Assembly (NCBI GenBank): GCA_011322005.1 | Contig: DROE01000148.1 | Span: 1 to 10,553 of the forward strand | Length of the DNA: 10,553 nucleotides | Direction of reading: 5' to 3' | Source of the DNA: Devosia sp. | GTDB taxonomy: Bacteria; Pseudomonadota; Alphaproteobacteria; Rhizobiales; Devosiaceae | Part shown: one piece after another, positions 1-7,533 of the stretch | Numbering within the stretch: position 1 is the first letter of the stretch | How the letters are laid out: every line of letters begins with the position of its first letter | Notes under the pieces: generated by a model | Seen by the model: only the letters and a program-made list of their open reading frames with translations | The model's database searches: none | Told to the model about the DNA's origin: nothing | Translations under genes and position numbers: made by a program

Positions 1-846
1 AACATCGCCGCGGTGAAGTCCAGGCCGCGCACCCAGTTTGGGATTGTGCAGAGCGATGTGCTCGACTTTATCCGTACCTTCCGTTCTGAAGATGCCGAGA
101 TGCGCTCCATTCTGAGAAACACCAGAATTGCCTTCCCCCTCTATAAGGAGGAAGTGCATATCGTGACCACAAAGCGCACTGGCATAAATACGATTGCTGA
201 CCTGAATGGCAGGGTTGTCGGAGTCGGGGCACCCAACTCGGGCACAAATCTGACGGCGACATTTTTGTTCGAGATTGAAAATGTCCGGCCGCGAAATTCA
301 GTTGGAATTTCAGCCGGGGAGGCGCTTGATCAGTTGCGCGCCGGTAACATCGACGCGTTTGTATATGTGGCGGGGGTGCCAACCCGGCTGCTCAGCGAGA
401 CGAGCCCCAATGATGATTTCAAACTGGTTACCATTCCCGGAACGCGGGTGGGTGACTATTATGGCATCACCACAATCCGGGCCGGCACCTATCCCTGGCA
501 GACCGAGGATGTAATGACCGCGGCGGTGCGCGCCGTGCTGATGACCTATGAGTTCGACCCCAATCGCAATGCCTATTTCAAGGCCTCATGTGACGCGGTG
601 TCTGAAGTGTCCTATCTGATAAACCGGAATATGGACGCGCTCCGGCAGAACGGGCACCCGAAATGGAACCAGGTGGACTTGCAGGCATTTCCTTCGGGCT
701 GGGAGCAGTCGCAGTGCGTGCTTGCCGGACTGAGCGAGGACTACCAGCCGCCCTATCGTGGCGGGGGCATCAATCTGGCCGTGACCACGGATTGCGACGC
801 CGTGGAGAACCCGGTGGCCAAGCGGTTGTGTCTGATGCGGCGGTAA
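1..846 (+). CDS. TAXI-family TRAP transporter substrate-binding protein, 5'-truncated
   Basis: The reading frame is open from the first base to the TAA at 844-846, giving 281 visible codons; the start and any signal peptide lie upstream of the window. The visible part resembles TAXI-type periplasmic solute receptors of TRAP transporters. It has FGIVQSDV at codons 13-20, a segment of the form INTIADLNGRVVGVGAPNSGT at about 62-82, and a later domain with DQLRAGNIDAFVYVAGVP. In this family the receptor delivers a substrate, often a carboxylate, to a fused QM membrane subunit. No such membrane gene is visible here, so the substrate is unknown. The C-terminal region has four cysteines (codons 197, 239, 265, 277), two of them in an unusual tail after a GGG segment, which could form disulfides in the periplasm. 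The gene is convergent with erpA, 45 bp away. Family assignment is fairly secure; transport role is inferred. Confidence 0.75.
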   Translation, partial: NIAAVKSRPRTQFGIVQSDVLDFIRTFRSEDAEMRSILRNTRIAFPLYKEEVHIVTTKRTGINTIADLNGRVVGVGAPNSGTNLTATFLFEIENVRPRNSVGISAGEALDQLRAGNIDAFVYVAGVPTRLLSETSPNDDFKLVTIPGTRVGDYYGITTIRAGTYPWQTEDVMTAAVRAVLMTYEFDPNRNAYFKASCDAVSEVSYLINRNMDALRQNGHPKWNQVDLQAFPSGWEQSQCVLAGLSEDYQPPYRGGGINLAVTTDCDAVENPVAKRLCLMRR

Positions 847-891
847 ATTGTGGCGTGGTGGGCGCGCCGATGTGGGCCCCTTGTTTCCTGT

Positions 892-1242
892 CTATACGGT
901 AAAACTGTTGCCGCATCCGCATGAGGCCACGGTGTTGGGGTTGTGGATTTTGAAGGCCTGGCCCACCAGGTCGTCCACATAGTCGATTTTCGCGCCATCC
1001 ATGAACTCAAGACTGAGCGCATCAATCAGCACGGTTGCGCCCATGTTTTCCAGTACCAGGTCGTCCTCAGCCGGACTTTCCTGCACAAGCTTGTACTCAT
1101 ACTGGAACCCCGAACAGCCGCCGCCAGAAACGGCGATACGCAACACAGTACCTTCAGGCTCGTTGCCCAGGATTTTTGCAATCTGCTTTCCCGCACTTTG
1201 TGTTAATTCAACGCTAGCGGATTGGGGTGCAATATCGTTCAT
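892..1242 (-). CDS. erpA: A-type iron-sulfur cluster carrier/insertion protein (ErpA/IscA family)
   Basis: This 116-residue protein has the size and layout of A-type carriers, which accept a [2Fe-2S] or [4Fe-4S] cluster from the scaffold and pass it to apo-enzymes in the cytoplasm. The three conserved ligand cysteines are visible: Cys43 in SGGGCSGFQY and Cys108 and Cys110 in SCGCG near the C-terminus. The family signature between them, with LIDALSLEFMDGAKIDYVDD at about 72-91, is intact. The ATG at 1240-1242 is preceded by only a weak purine-rich site on the minus strand. It is transcribed divergently from dgt across a gap of 83 bp; in alphaproteobacteria the copy next to dgt is usually called ErpA. 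IscA or SufA are the alternatives and cannot be separated by these motifs alone. The upstream region holds no Fur-, Irr- or IscR-like box that I can recognise. Confidence 0.88.
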   Translation of the reverse strand: MNDIAPQSASVELTQSAGKQIAKILGNEPEGTVLRIAVSGGGCSGFQYEYKLVQESPAEDDLVLENMGATVLIDALSLEFMDGAKIDYVDDLVGQAFKIHNPNTVASCGCGNSFTV

Positions 1243-1311
1243 GGGCGTCGGGCTCGTTTTTTTGGGGGCGGCGCGCTGTCTGCTTCAAGATAGGGACAGG
1301 TTGGCACAAAG

Positions 1312-1319
1312 GGAAGGGG
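1312..1319 (+). promoter_or_regulatory. Shine-Dalgarno site that sets the dgt start
   Basis: The purine run GGAAGGGG ends 6 bases before the ATG at 1326. It favours that start over the upstream in-frame ATG at 1227, which would add 33 residues without family resemblance and would overlap the erpA start. Confidence 0.65.
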
Positions 1320-1325
1320 CCTTGG

Positions 1326-2480
1326 ATGAGCAAAATAGAAACCGCCCCATATGCAAGCGACCCGGCCCGGAGCCGTGGCCGGTTGTTTGGCACTTCGCCC
1401 AGCCGCACCCGCTCGGAATTTCAGCGCGACCGGGACAGGATTATTCATTCAACGGCTTTTCGCCGATTGCAATACAAAACGCAGGTGTTTCTGCACCACG
1501 AGGGACAGCATTATCGCACGCGCCTTACCCATACGCTCGAAGTCTCCCAGATTGCGCGCTCGCTGGGCCGTGCTCTCGGGTTGAACGAGGATCTGGCCGA
1601 AGCCATCGCGCTGGCCCACGATCTGGGGCATACGCCTTTTGGCCATGCGGGAGAGCGGGCGCTCAACAAGGCGATGCTGAAATGGGGCGGATTTGAGCAT
1701 AATCTGCAGGCGCTGCGCACGGTCTGCGTGCTGGAAAGCCGCTATGCCGAACATGATGGCATGAACCTGACCTGGGAAACGCTGGAAGGCATTTTCAAAC
1801 ACAATGGGCCGGTGTCCGGGGAAAAACCCGAATTTTTGCCCGATCGCTTTGACCTTGAGATGAGCACTCATGCGTCTCTTGAGGCGCAGGTCGCCGCCAT
1901 TGCCGATGATATCGCCTATAACGCCCATGACATAGACGATGCGGTGCGCGCCGGGGTCATCAGCCTGTACCAATTGAAAAACGTGCCCCTGGTCGGGGAG
2001 ATTGTCACAGAGGTGCAGGCACTGTGGCCGGATCTTGAGAAGTCCCGGCAAGCCCATGAGGTGCAGCGCCGCCTGATTACCGGAATGATCGAAGACGTAA
2101 TCGGAGCCAGCAAGGGTGCCCTATCGGCATTGGCGCCTCGTTCCCCCCACGAGGTGCGCTTGGCGGGGCAGGCGCTGGTGGTGTTTTCGGAGGGGTTTTA
2201 TGAAAAGGAAAGGGGCCTGAAAGAATTTTTGTTCGCTCATGTTTATCGGGCCCCCGAGGTGATGAGGCCGGTTTCGGCTTCTGAGAAACTGATTGCCGCA
2301 CTCTTTTCCCGCTATTTCGTTCAAGGCGACCTGCCCGGAGAATGGCGGAAGCGGGCAGACCATGCAGCAGGCGACCATGCGCGGGCACGGGTGATCGCGG
2401 ATTTCATAGCCGGAATGACCGACCCCTATGCACTGGACGAGTATGAACGCCTGTTTGACGCCAGACCGGATTTCGGTTAA
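1326..2480 (+). CDS. dgt: dNTP triphosphohydrolase, dGTPase-like HD-domain protein
   Basis: The 384-residue product matches deoxyguanosinetriphosphate triphosphohydrolase-like proteins, which cleave dNTPs to the deoxynucleoside and triphosphate and help set dNTP pools in the cytoplasm. The HD-domain metal site is visible: His69 in RTRLTHTLEVSQ, the His98-Asp99 pair in ALAHDLGHTPFGHAGE, His102 and His107 in the same stretch, and the later ADDIAYNAHDIDDA segment at 193-206 that supplies the last metal ligand and nucleotide contacts. The N-terminal SRTRSEFQRDRDRIIHSTAF (28-47) and FRRLQYKTQVF that follows are typical of the family. The length fits the shorter, type-2 subfamily common in alphaproteobacteria rather than the about 500-residue enterobacterial Dgt, so preference for dGTP is not certain. 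The start at 1326 is chosen from the Shine-Dalgarno site and from family N-termini. It is divergent from erpA and 33 bp upstream of argS, probably co-transcribed with it. Confidence 0.93.
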   Translation: MSKIETAPYASDPARSRGRLFGTSPSRTRSEFQRDRDRIIHSTAFRRLQYKTQVFLHHEGQHYRTRLTHTLEVSQIARSLGRALGLNEDLAEAIALAHDLGHTPFGHAGERALNKAMLKWGGFEHNLQALRTVCVLESRYAEHDGMNLTWETLEGIFKHNGPVSGEKPEFLPDRFDLEMSTHASLEAQVAAIADDIAYNAHDIDDAVRAGVISLYQLKNVPLVGEIVTEVQALWPDLEKSRQAHEVQRRLITGMIEDVIGASKGALSALAPRSPHEVRLAGQALVVFSEGFYEKERGLKEFLFAHVYRAPEVMRPVSASEKLIAALFSRYFVQGDLPGEWRKRADHAAGDHARARVIADFIAGMTDPYALDEYERLFDARPDFG

Positions 2481-2513
2481 CGCCAGCGGACCTGCGAAAT
2501 TCTGGACCGACCC

Positions 2514-4268
2514 ATGGACATATTTGCCAGTTTTGCGAAGCGGATTTCTGCCGCATTTGTAGAGCTTTACCCGGAAAATGCCGATGCTCAGGCCCTGCTG
2601 GAGCGCGCCAGTGTCGCGCCACCGCGCGACCCCGCCCACGGGCATATGTCCACCAATATCGCCATGGTGAGCGCAAAAGCACTCAAGCAAACCCCGCGCG
2701 CGGTTGCTCAGGAACTGGCCAAAGTGCTGCGCGAAGACCCCGATATCATCTCGGTCGAGGTTGCGGGGCCGGGGTTCCTGAACCTGCGGCTCGCTCCCCA
2801 TGTCTGGCAGAGGGTGCTGCGTGTGGTACTTGAGGCAAAATCGGATTTCGGCAGGCCAGAAACGGGCGCTGGTACCAGGGTCAATGTGGAGTTTGTCTCG
2901 GCAAACCCCACCGGCCCGATGCATGTGGGGCACACGCGGGGGGCGGTGTTCGGAGACGCACTGGCATCCCTGCTGGATTTTTGCGGCTACGAGGTGACAC
3001 GGGAATATTATGTCAACGATGCCGGAGCACAGGTCGATGTGCTGGCCCGTTCGGCATTTTTGCGCTACCGTCAGGTACTGGGCGAGGATATCGGCGACAT
3101 TCCAAAAGGGCTTTATCCGGGCGACTATCTGGTGCCGGTGGGCGAGGCGCTGGCGGAGGAGTTTGGCAGCAGGTTTCTCAACAAACCGGAAAGCGACTGG
3201 CTCGCCCTCATCAGGGACAGGGTTCTTGAGGCGATGCTTGATCTGATCCGGGCGGATCTTGCTGATCTGGGTGTAAAGCACGACTTCTTCTTCTCCGAAA
3301 AAACCCTGCACGGGAAAGCCGGAAAGATTGCCCAAACCCTTGAATGGCTGCGCGCCGAGGGCCTGGTCTATGAGGGGCGGCTGGAAGCGCCAAAGGGCAA
3401 AGCGCCCGAGGATTGGGAGGATCGCGAGCAAACCCTGTTCCGGGCGAAGGATTTTGGTGACGATACCGACCGACCGCTGATAAAGTCGGATGGTTCCTAC
3501 ACCTATTTTGCCGCCGATATTGCCTATCACCGGGACAAATTTCTGCGCGGGTTCAACGATCAGATCATCGTGCTTGGAGCCGACCATTCAGGCTACACCA
3601 AACGTTTGCAGGCGGCGGTGAAGGCGGTTTCGGCCGGAAAGGCGGCGATAGATGTCAAAATCTGCCAGATCGTGCGCTTGCTGCGCGATGGCAAACCGGT
3701 CAAAATGTCCAAACGTTCCGGCGAATTGGTGACGGTTGCCGATGTTGTTGGCGAAGTGGGGCGGGACGCGGTGCGTTTCATGCTGCTGTTCCGGCGCAAC
3801 GAAGCCACGATGGACTTTGATTTTGCCAAGGTGAAGGAGCAAACCCGCGACAATCCGGTATTCTACGTGCAGTACGCCCACGCAAGGGCCTGTTCGGTTG
3901 CCAGAATTGCCGCGCGCGACATGCCGGAAGTGGAGTTTAGCGACGGCTTGCTGAATGATGCCGATCTTGCACTGCTTTGCAGCGAAGCGGAGCTGGAACT
4001 TTTGCAGATGCTGGCGCAATGGCCACGTCTGGTGGCATCCGCCGCCCGCGCCCACGAGCCGCACAGGGTTGCGTTTTATCTCTACGATCTGGCCGGGGCC
4101 TTCCATGCTTTCTGGGCCAAGGGCAAAAGCGAGCCGCGGTTACGCTTTGTTAACGACAATGACCTGAAACTGACTCTGGCCCGACTCGCGATGGTTTCCG
4201 GTGTGCGTCAGGTTTTAGGTCTTGGGTTGGGGCTGCTTGGTGTTTCCGCGCCGCGTGAACTTTCATAA
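2514..4268 (+). CDS. argS: arginyl-tRNA synthetase
   Basis: The protein has 584 residues, the usual size for class I arginyl-tRNA synthetase, which joins arginine to tRNA-Arg using ATP in the cytoplasm. The N-terminal Add-1 domain, which contacts the tRNA, fills about residues 1-95. The catalytic Rossmann fold begins with NVEFVSANPTGPMHVGHTRG, in which HVGH (137-140) is the HIGH motif. The second ATP-binding motif is a full KMSKR at 397-401. Some ArgS proteins lack this motif, so its presence is worth noting. The C-terminal DALR anticodon-binding domain is recognisable in VQYAHARACSV near 455-465 and in AFHAFWAKGK followed by LARLAMVSGVRQVL near the end. The start at 2514 matches family N-termini (MDIFASFAKRI); the ribosome binding site is weak, consistent with read-through translation from dgt 33 bp upstream. 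Confidence 0.97.
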   Translation: MDIFASFAKRISAAFVELYPENADAQALLERASVAPPRDPAHGHMSTNIAMVSAKALKQTPRAVAQELAKVLREDPDIISVEVAGPGFLNLRLAPHVWQRVLRVVLEAKSDFGRPETGAGTRVNVEFVSANPTGPMHVGHTRGAVFGDALASLLDFCGYEVTREYYVNDAGAQVDVLARSAFLRYRQVLGEDIGDIPKGLYPGDYLVPVGEALAEEFGSRFLNKPESDWLALIRDRVLEAMLDLIRADLADLGVKHDFFFSEKTLHGKAGKIAQTLEWLRAEGLVYEGRLEAPKGKAPEDWEDREQTLFRAKDFGDDTDRPLIKSDGSYTYFAADIAYHRDKFLRGFNDQIIVLGADHSGYTKRLQAAVKAVSAGKAAIDVKICQIVRLLRDGKPVKMSKRSGELVTVADVVGEVGRDAVRFMLLFRRNEATMDFDFAKVKEQTRDNPVFYVQYAHARACSVARIAARDMPEVEFSDGLLNDADLALLCSEAELELLQMLAQWPRLVASAARAHEPHRVAFYLYDLAGAFHAFWAKGKSEPRLRFVNDNDLKLTLARLAMVSGVRQVLGLGLGLLGVSAPRELS

Positions 4269-4291
4269 TTCAGGCACATTGGTGTGCTGTT

Positions 4292-4330
4292 TGTCCGCTA
4301 AACATAAGCATTGTCTTAAATTTACGGACA
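4292..4330. repeat. Bulged inverted repeat in the argS-SPOR gap
   Basis: The left arm is TGTCCG (4292-4297), an unpaired C (4298), then TAAA (4299-4302). The right arm TTTACGGACA (4321-4330) is its exact complement apart from the bulge. That gives 10 pairs around an AT-rich 18-base loop. It ends 8 bases before the Shine-Dalgarno site of the next gene and lacks a T-run, so an operator or a leader hairpin fits better than a terminator. The role is inferred. Confidence 0.45.
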
Positions 4331-4338
4331 CCTAGAAC

Positions 4339-4345
4339 AAGGAGG
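4339..4345 (+). promoter_or_regulatory. Strong Shine-Dalgarno site of the SPOR gene
   Basis: AAGGAGG at 4339-4345 lies 8 bases before the ATG at 4354. It is the best ribosome binding site in the window, in contrast to the weak sites of argS and scpA, and it fixes the start of the SPOR protein. Confidence 0.8.
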
Positions 4346-4353
4346 ACCGGGTT

Positions 4354-6561
4354 ATGGATACGGCAAAACCGTCGAGCCCGTCCGGCGAAGTCGGCGAAGC
4401 CGATGATCTTATTGAGGAAATGGCCCGGATGATGGCCGCTGGCGCGAAAGAAAAATCCGTGGGCGCCGCAAGCCTGAACAATGGCGGGGCGCAGCGCACC
4501 CCGGCCAACGCTGCCGGTGCCGGGCAGGCTACGGAGGTCCCGACGCCCGTGCGCAGCCCGGTTCAGCCAGCCCCGGCTGCCGCTCAATCCCCGGCACCTT
4601 CTTTTTCGCCCGCCCAACAGGCATTTGGGGGCGCGCCAAACACTACGCCTCACGCACCTGGCGGGGCAGTTCAGCGCGCGCCCAGTTCGCCCGTACCGTT
4701 TGCCGGCGCGGCACCGCAAGGTTCCGCAGGGACTGGCGGGGATGCCGGAGGGGCCAAGTCTGCCTTCAAGTTCGAACTGGGCGGGGCCGGGCAGAGTTCG
4801 AAGCCTGCCTCAGCGCCAGCGCCAAACCCTGCGCCGGGGGGAGAAATGGTGCCTGAAACTCCGGCGCAAGCGCCAGAAATGCCTCCCGGGCAGGCAGCGC
4901 CTGCCTCAGCCCCCCCGGCGTTTGGCGCGGCCGCCCAGGCCGAGCCGTTGAACGATCCGATTGCGGACCTTATTCGCGCCCAGTCCCAACCGGCGCCACA
5001 GAAGGTTTCCGCCCCTGAACCTCCTGCACGCACAGCACAGACGGGCAGTTTGCAGGCAGAGGCCGAAGCCCGCGATGCCGGGGATGATTTCAGGGTTCCG
5101 CCGGTTTTTGGCATGGGCGGCAAGCCCACTGAACCCGCCCCTTCGTTTCCTGCGCCTGCACCGGCTTCTCAAGGGGGGGCGCACAAGCCCGATGCGCTTG
5201 ATGAAATTGAGAGCCTGATCGGCAATGCCGTGCATGTGGACTTTCCGCAGGACTCTTCGGCACAGAATGCCGTGGAAAATCCCTCACGCGCCCCGGCTCC
5301 ACCGGTCTCACAGAATGTCAGTGCCCAGCCCCAGGCGGCGTCCATTGCCTCGCCCGGAACTCAGTCAGCGCCACCGGGAAACAATGTTGACACTGCCGAA
5401 GCTGCCATTTTGCAGGCCATGAGCGCGGCCTCGCCCGGCGTGGCTTCGCTGCCGGATGATGCAACAGGTCCCGAAGCGGTCAGCGCGCCCGCACACGCCA
5501 AACCTGAAGAGTCATTGCTTGGCGGGGCGGCATATGAGCCCCGAAAACCCTCCGCGATCAAACGCTATCTGGTGCCGGCCACTGCGGCTCTGGTGCTGGT
5601 AAGCGGCGCTATTGCGGGTTATTTCATGCTGAATTCGGGCGGAACGGATGCTGAGGCACCGTTTTTGCTGGCCGAGGGCTCTCCCACCAAGGAAACACCC
5701 AGCACGCCCCAGACGGAAGGGGACGGATTGTCTGCTGTCTTTAGCGGCATTGATGGCAATTCGGTGCCAGAGTCCGAGCAGCGGCTGGTCTCGCGCGATC
5801 AAACCGAGGGCGCGACCGGAAATGAGGTTCGCCAGGTCATTACCTCTAACAACACCGAGGCGGGATTGGCCAACCGGCGCGTGCGCACGGTCACCGTGCG
5901 GCCCGATGGGACGATCATCAGTGGTGATGACGCGGTGGCGGGCAGTGAAGTGCTGCCTGTTGCGCAACCAAATCTGCCGGAACTTCCGGCGGGGGCTGTC
6001 AATACCGAACTGGCCGGGACAACGGTTGCTGCTCTGCCCTCCAGTCCCGACCTGACAGGTGGCGCAACCACTTTGGCATCGGGTGGCGATGGCTCCGCTG
6101 CTCCCATTCCCGAAGCGCGGCTCACCGATCTTGAACGCCAGAGCCGCCTTGGGGTGACCAGTGTGCCACGCTCCAATACGCAAAGTTCGAGTGGTCCGGG
6201 CACGGTTGATCTGATCGCCTCGCTTGCATCGGAGGCTGTGGCGCCGCCTCCGGCCAACATACCGGCAACCACCCAGCCCGTGGCGCCGCAACAAACATTG
6301 CAGCCCGTTGTCAATGCAACAAACTTTGTTCAGATGGCTTCGCTGCGTGATCAGGGGGTTGCCGAGGAAACTGCGGCCAACATGCAGTCGCGCTATGCTT
6401 CTGCGCTCCGGGGCGGTCGTCTTGAAGTCCGCCGGGTGGACCTGGGTGATCGGGGCGTGTTCTACAGAGTGCTGCTGCCCACCGCCACGCTGGCCGAGGC
6501 CAGTTCTGTCTGCGACGCCATTCAGGATGCTGGCGGGGATTGTTTTCCGCGTAACAACTAG
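4354..6561 (+). CDS. SPOR-domain membrane protein with long Pro/Ala-rich N-terminal region
   Basis: This 735-residue protein has four parts. Residues 1-400 are low-complexity (Ala, Pro, Gly, Gln, Ser) and probably disordered, interrupted by short acidic-hydrophobic segments at about 17-30, 200-209, 280-293 and 346-359. A single membrane span follows at about 405-426, preceded by basic residues (RK..., K403, R404), which predicts a cytoplasmic N-terminus. Residues 427-650 form a Thr/Ser/Pro-rich periplasmic linker. The end, about 655-735, is a SPOR domain with FVQMASLRDQ, LEVRRVDLGDRGVFYRVLLP and a final CDAIQDAGGDCF. SPOR domains bind denuded peptidoglycan glycans, typically at the division septum, as in FtsN. 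The position after argS matches the SPOR gene seen there in other alphaproteobacteria. A division or cell-wall role is inferred from the domain. The cytoplasmic region is unusually long for a SPOR protein. The last two cysteines could form a disulfide. Confidence 0.88.
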   Translation: MDTAKPSSPSGEVGEADDLIEEMARMMAAGAKEKSVGAASLNNGGAQRTPANAAGAGQATEVPTPVRSPVQPAPAAAQSPAPSFSPAQQAFGGAPNTTPHAPGGAVQRAPSSPVPFAGAAPQGSAGTGGDAGGAKSAFKFELGGAGQSSKPASAPAPNPAPGGEMVPETPAQAPEMPPGQAAPASAPPAFGAAAQAEPLNDPIADLIRAQSQPAPQKVSAPEPPARTAQTGSLQAEAEARDAGDDFRVPPVFGMGGKPTEPAPSFPAPAPASQGGAHKPDALDEIESLIGNAVHVDFPQDSSAQNAVENPSRAPAPPVSQNVSAQPQAASIASPGTQSAPPGNNVDTAEAAILQAMSAASPGVASLPDDATGPEAVSAPAHAKPEESLLGGAAYEPRKPSAIKRYLVPATAALVLVSGAIAGYFMLNSGGTDAEAPFLLAEGSPTKETPSTPQTEGDGLSAVFSGIDGNSVPESEQRLVSRDQTEGATGNEVRQVITSNNTEAGLANRRVRTVTVRPDGTIISGDDAVAGSEVLPVAQPNLPELPAGAVNTELAGTTVAALPSSPDLTGGATTLASGGDGSAAPIPEARLTDLERQSRLGVTSVPRSNTQSSSGPGTVDLIASLASEAVAPPPANIPATTQPVAPQQTLQPVVNATNFVQMASLRDQGVAEETAANMQSRYASALRGGRLEVRRVDLGDRGVFYRVLLPTATLAEASSVCDAIQDAGGDCFPRNN

Positions 6562-6612
6562 CCGGGAACTGGCGCAAAACACCGCTTTCTGGGGAGTTCG
6601 GGCGGGTGTGCC

Positions 6613-6641
6613 TTGACGCCCGGGCGGCGAGGGGTGATGCT
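6613..6641 (+). promoter_or_regulatory. Possible promoter upstream of scpA
   Basis: TTGACG (6613-6618) is a good -35 match (5 of 6). After a 17-base spacer, GATGCT (6636-6641) is a weak -10 (3 of 6). The element would let scpA-scpB be transcribed separately from the SPOR gene, and its -10 would overlap the inverted repeat at 6637-6655. This is a pattern match only. Confidence 0.25.
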
Positions 6642-6655
6642 TGGATTTCAAGCAT
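6637..6655. repeat. Perfect 7-bp inverted repeat upstream of scpA
   Basis: ATGCTTG (6637-6643) and CAAGCAT (6649-6655) are exact complements separated by GATTT. With one skipped base the symmetry extends to the flanking TGA and TCA. It sits 23 bases before the chosen scpA ATG and is not followed by a T-run, so it could be a repressor operator or a leader hairpin rather than a terminator. Confidence 0.5.
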
Positions 6656-6678
6656 TCAAACACAAAGCCGGCCCGCCC

Positions 6679-7506
6679 ATGAGTGTACCCGAGCAAGACT
6701 GGTTTGCACAAGGCAACCGCACCCAGGGGATGGAACTGCCGGAGCGGCCAGACGGGGCCGCGGCTGAAATTCTCTATGTGGATGTCGAGGGGTTTGAAGG
6801 CCCCCTGGACCTGCTTCTCGAACTGGCGCGTCGTCAGAAACTGGACCTGGCCAACATTTCCGTGCTGGCCCTGGCTGAGCAATATCTTGATTTTATCGAA
6901 AGGGTTCGTGAAAAGCGTATAGAAATCGCCGCTGACTATCTGGTGATGGCGGCCTGGCTTGCCTATCTGAAAAGCCGTCTGATGGTGCCCCAGAGCCCAG
7001 GTGACGAAGAGCCGAGCGGCGAAATGATGGCGGCGCTTCTGCAGTTCCGCCTCAAACGGCTCGAAGCCATGCGCAGGGCGTCCGAGCGTTTGATGAACCG
7101 TCCGCGGTTCGGGTTGCAGGTCTTTGGCCGGGGCGACCCGGAACCGGTGGATGTGGCACGGCACCAGGTGTGGCAGGTGGACCTGTTTGCCGTTCTAAAG
7201 GCCTATACGGGAATGCGGGAACGTGGTATCGCCACCGATTACGTGCCCGAAGCGCGAAACGTGTGGTCACTCAAGGAAGCGCGCAGCATACTTGAGCGGT
7301 TGATCGGCGAGGGGAGTGAATGGGCGGCGTTTGACACCTATCTCGCTCAGTACATGGTAGAGCCCGAATACCGGGCGACGGTGCTCGCATCCAGTTTCAG
7401 CGCCTCTCTGGAACTGGTTCGTGAGGGGCAGATTGAAATGCGGCAGACGCTTACATTCGGCCCCTTGTTGATACGGCGCAGAAAATCAGACACAAGGGGC
7501 AGTTGA
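6679..7506 (+). CDS. scpA: Segregation and condensation protein A (kleisin ScpA)
   Basis: The 275-residue product is the kleisin subunit of the SMC-ScpAB complex, which bridges the SMC heads and helps compact and segregate the chromosome on the nucleoid. The N-terminal signature VEGFEGPLDLLLELARRQK at about 36-54, followed by the helical region with DLANISVLALAEQYLDFI, is typical; this part binds the SMC neck. ADYLVMAAWLAYLKSRLMVP follows, and the C-terminal winged-helix part has SLELVREGQIEMRQTLTFGP, which binds the SMC cap. Pairing with scpB 27 bp downstream supports the call. The start is uncertain. ATG 6679 is preferred by family length but has no clear Shine-Dalgarno site. An ATG at 6637 has a GAGGGG only 2 bases away, and a TTG at 6613 would add 22 residues unlike the family. 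The usual upstream neighbour nagZ is missing. Confidence 0.92.
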   Translation: MSVPEQDWFAQGNRTQGMELPERPDGAAAEILYVDVEGFEGPLDLLLELARRQKLDLANISVLALAEQYLDFIERVREKRIEIAADYLVMAAWLAYLKSRLMVPQSPGDEEPSGEMMAALLQFRLKRLEAMRRASERLMNRPRFGLQVFGRGDPEPVDVARHQVWQVDLFAVLKAYTGMRERGIATDYVPEARNVWSLKEARSILERLIGEGSEWAAFDTYLAQYMVEPEYRATVLASSFSASLELVREGQIEMRQTLTFGPLLIRRRKSDTRGS

Positions 7507-7533
7507 GCCCTGTGGGCAATATTGTGAAGAAGC

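Noticed and set aside
847..891. Terminator between the convergent TAXI and erpA genes
   Set aside because: The gap contains the 8-base palindrome GGCGCGCC but no stem followed by a T-run in either direction.
1276..1299. CTGTC...GACAG inverted repeat in the erpA-dgt divergent region
   Set aside because: Five-base arms 14 bases apart are expected by chance; no recognised iron-responsive box is present.
1227..1325. Longer dgt start at ATG 1227
   Set aside because: The extra 33 residues do not resemble Dgt N-termini, overlap the erpA start, and a better ribosome binding site precedes ATG 1326.
2121..3587. A 488-codon open frame on the minus strand opposite dgt and argS
   Set aside because: It lies opposite conserved enzyme genes, has no family resemblance, and is explained by codon bias of the sense strand.
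6599..6626. CGGGCG/CGCCCG stem and the overlapping palindrome CGCCCGGGCG as a terminator after the SPOR gene
   Set aside because: There is no T-run, the loop is 12 bases, and short GC palindromes are expected at this base composition.
6613..6678. Longer scpA start at TTG 6613
   Set aside because: It adds 22 residues not seen in ScpA, and the same bases make a promoter-like box and an inverted repeat. The choice of 6679 is still not certain.
5512..7164. A 550-codon open frame on the minus strand across the SPOR-scpA junction
   Set aside because: It is antisense to two well-supported genes, its translation is rich in His, Arg and Gln with no recognisable domain, and such frames are common opposite GC-rich genes.
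7507..7517. GCCC-TGT-GGGC hairpin after the scpA stop
   Set aside because: Only four pairs, no T-run, and scpB begins 17 bases later; not distinguishable from chance.
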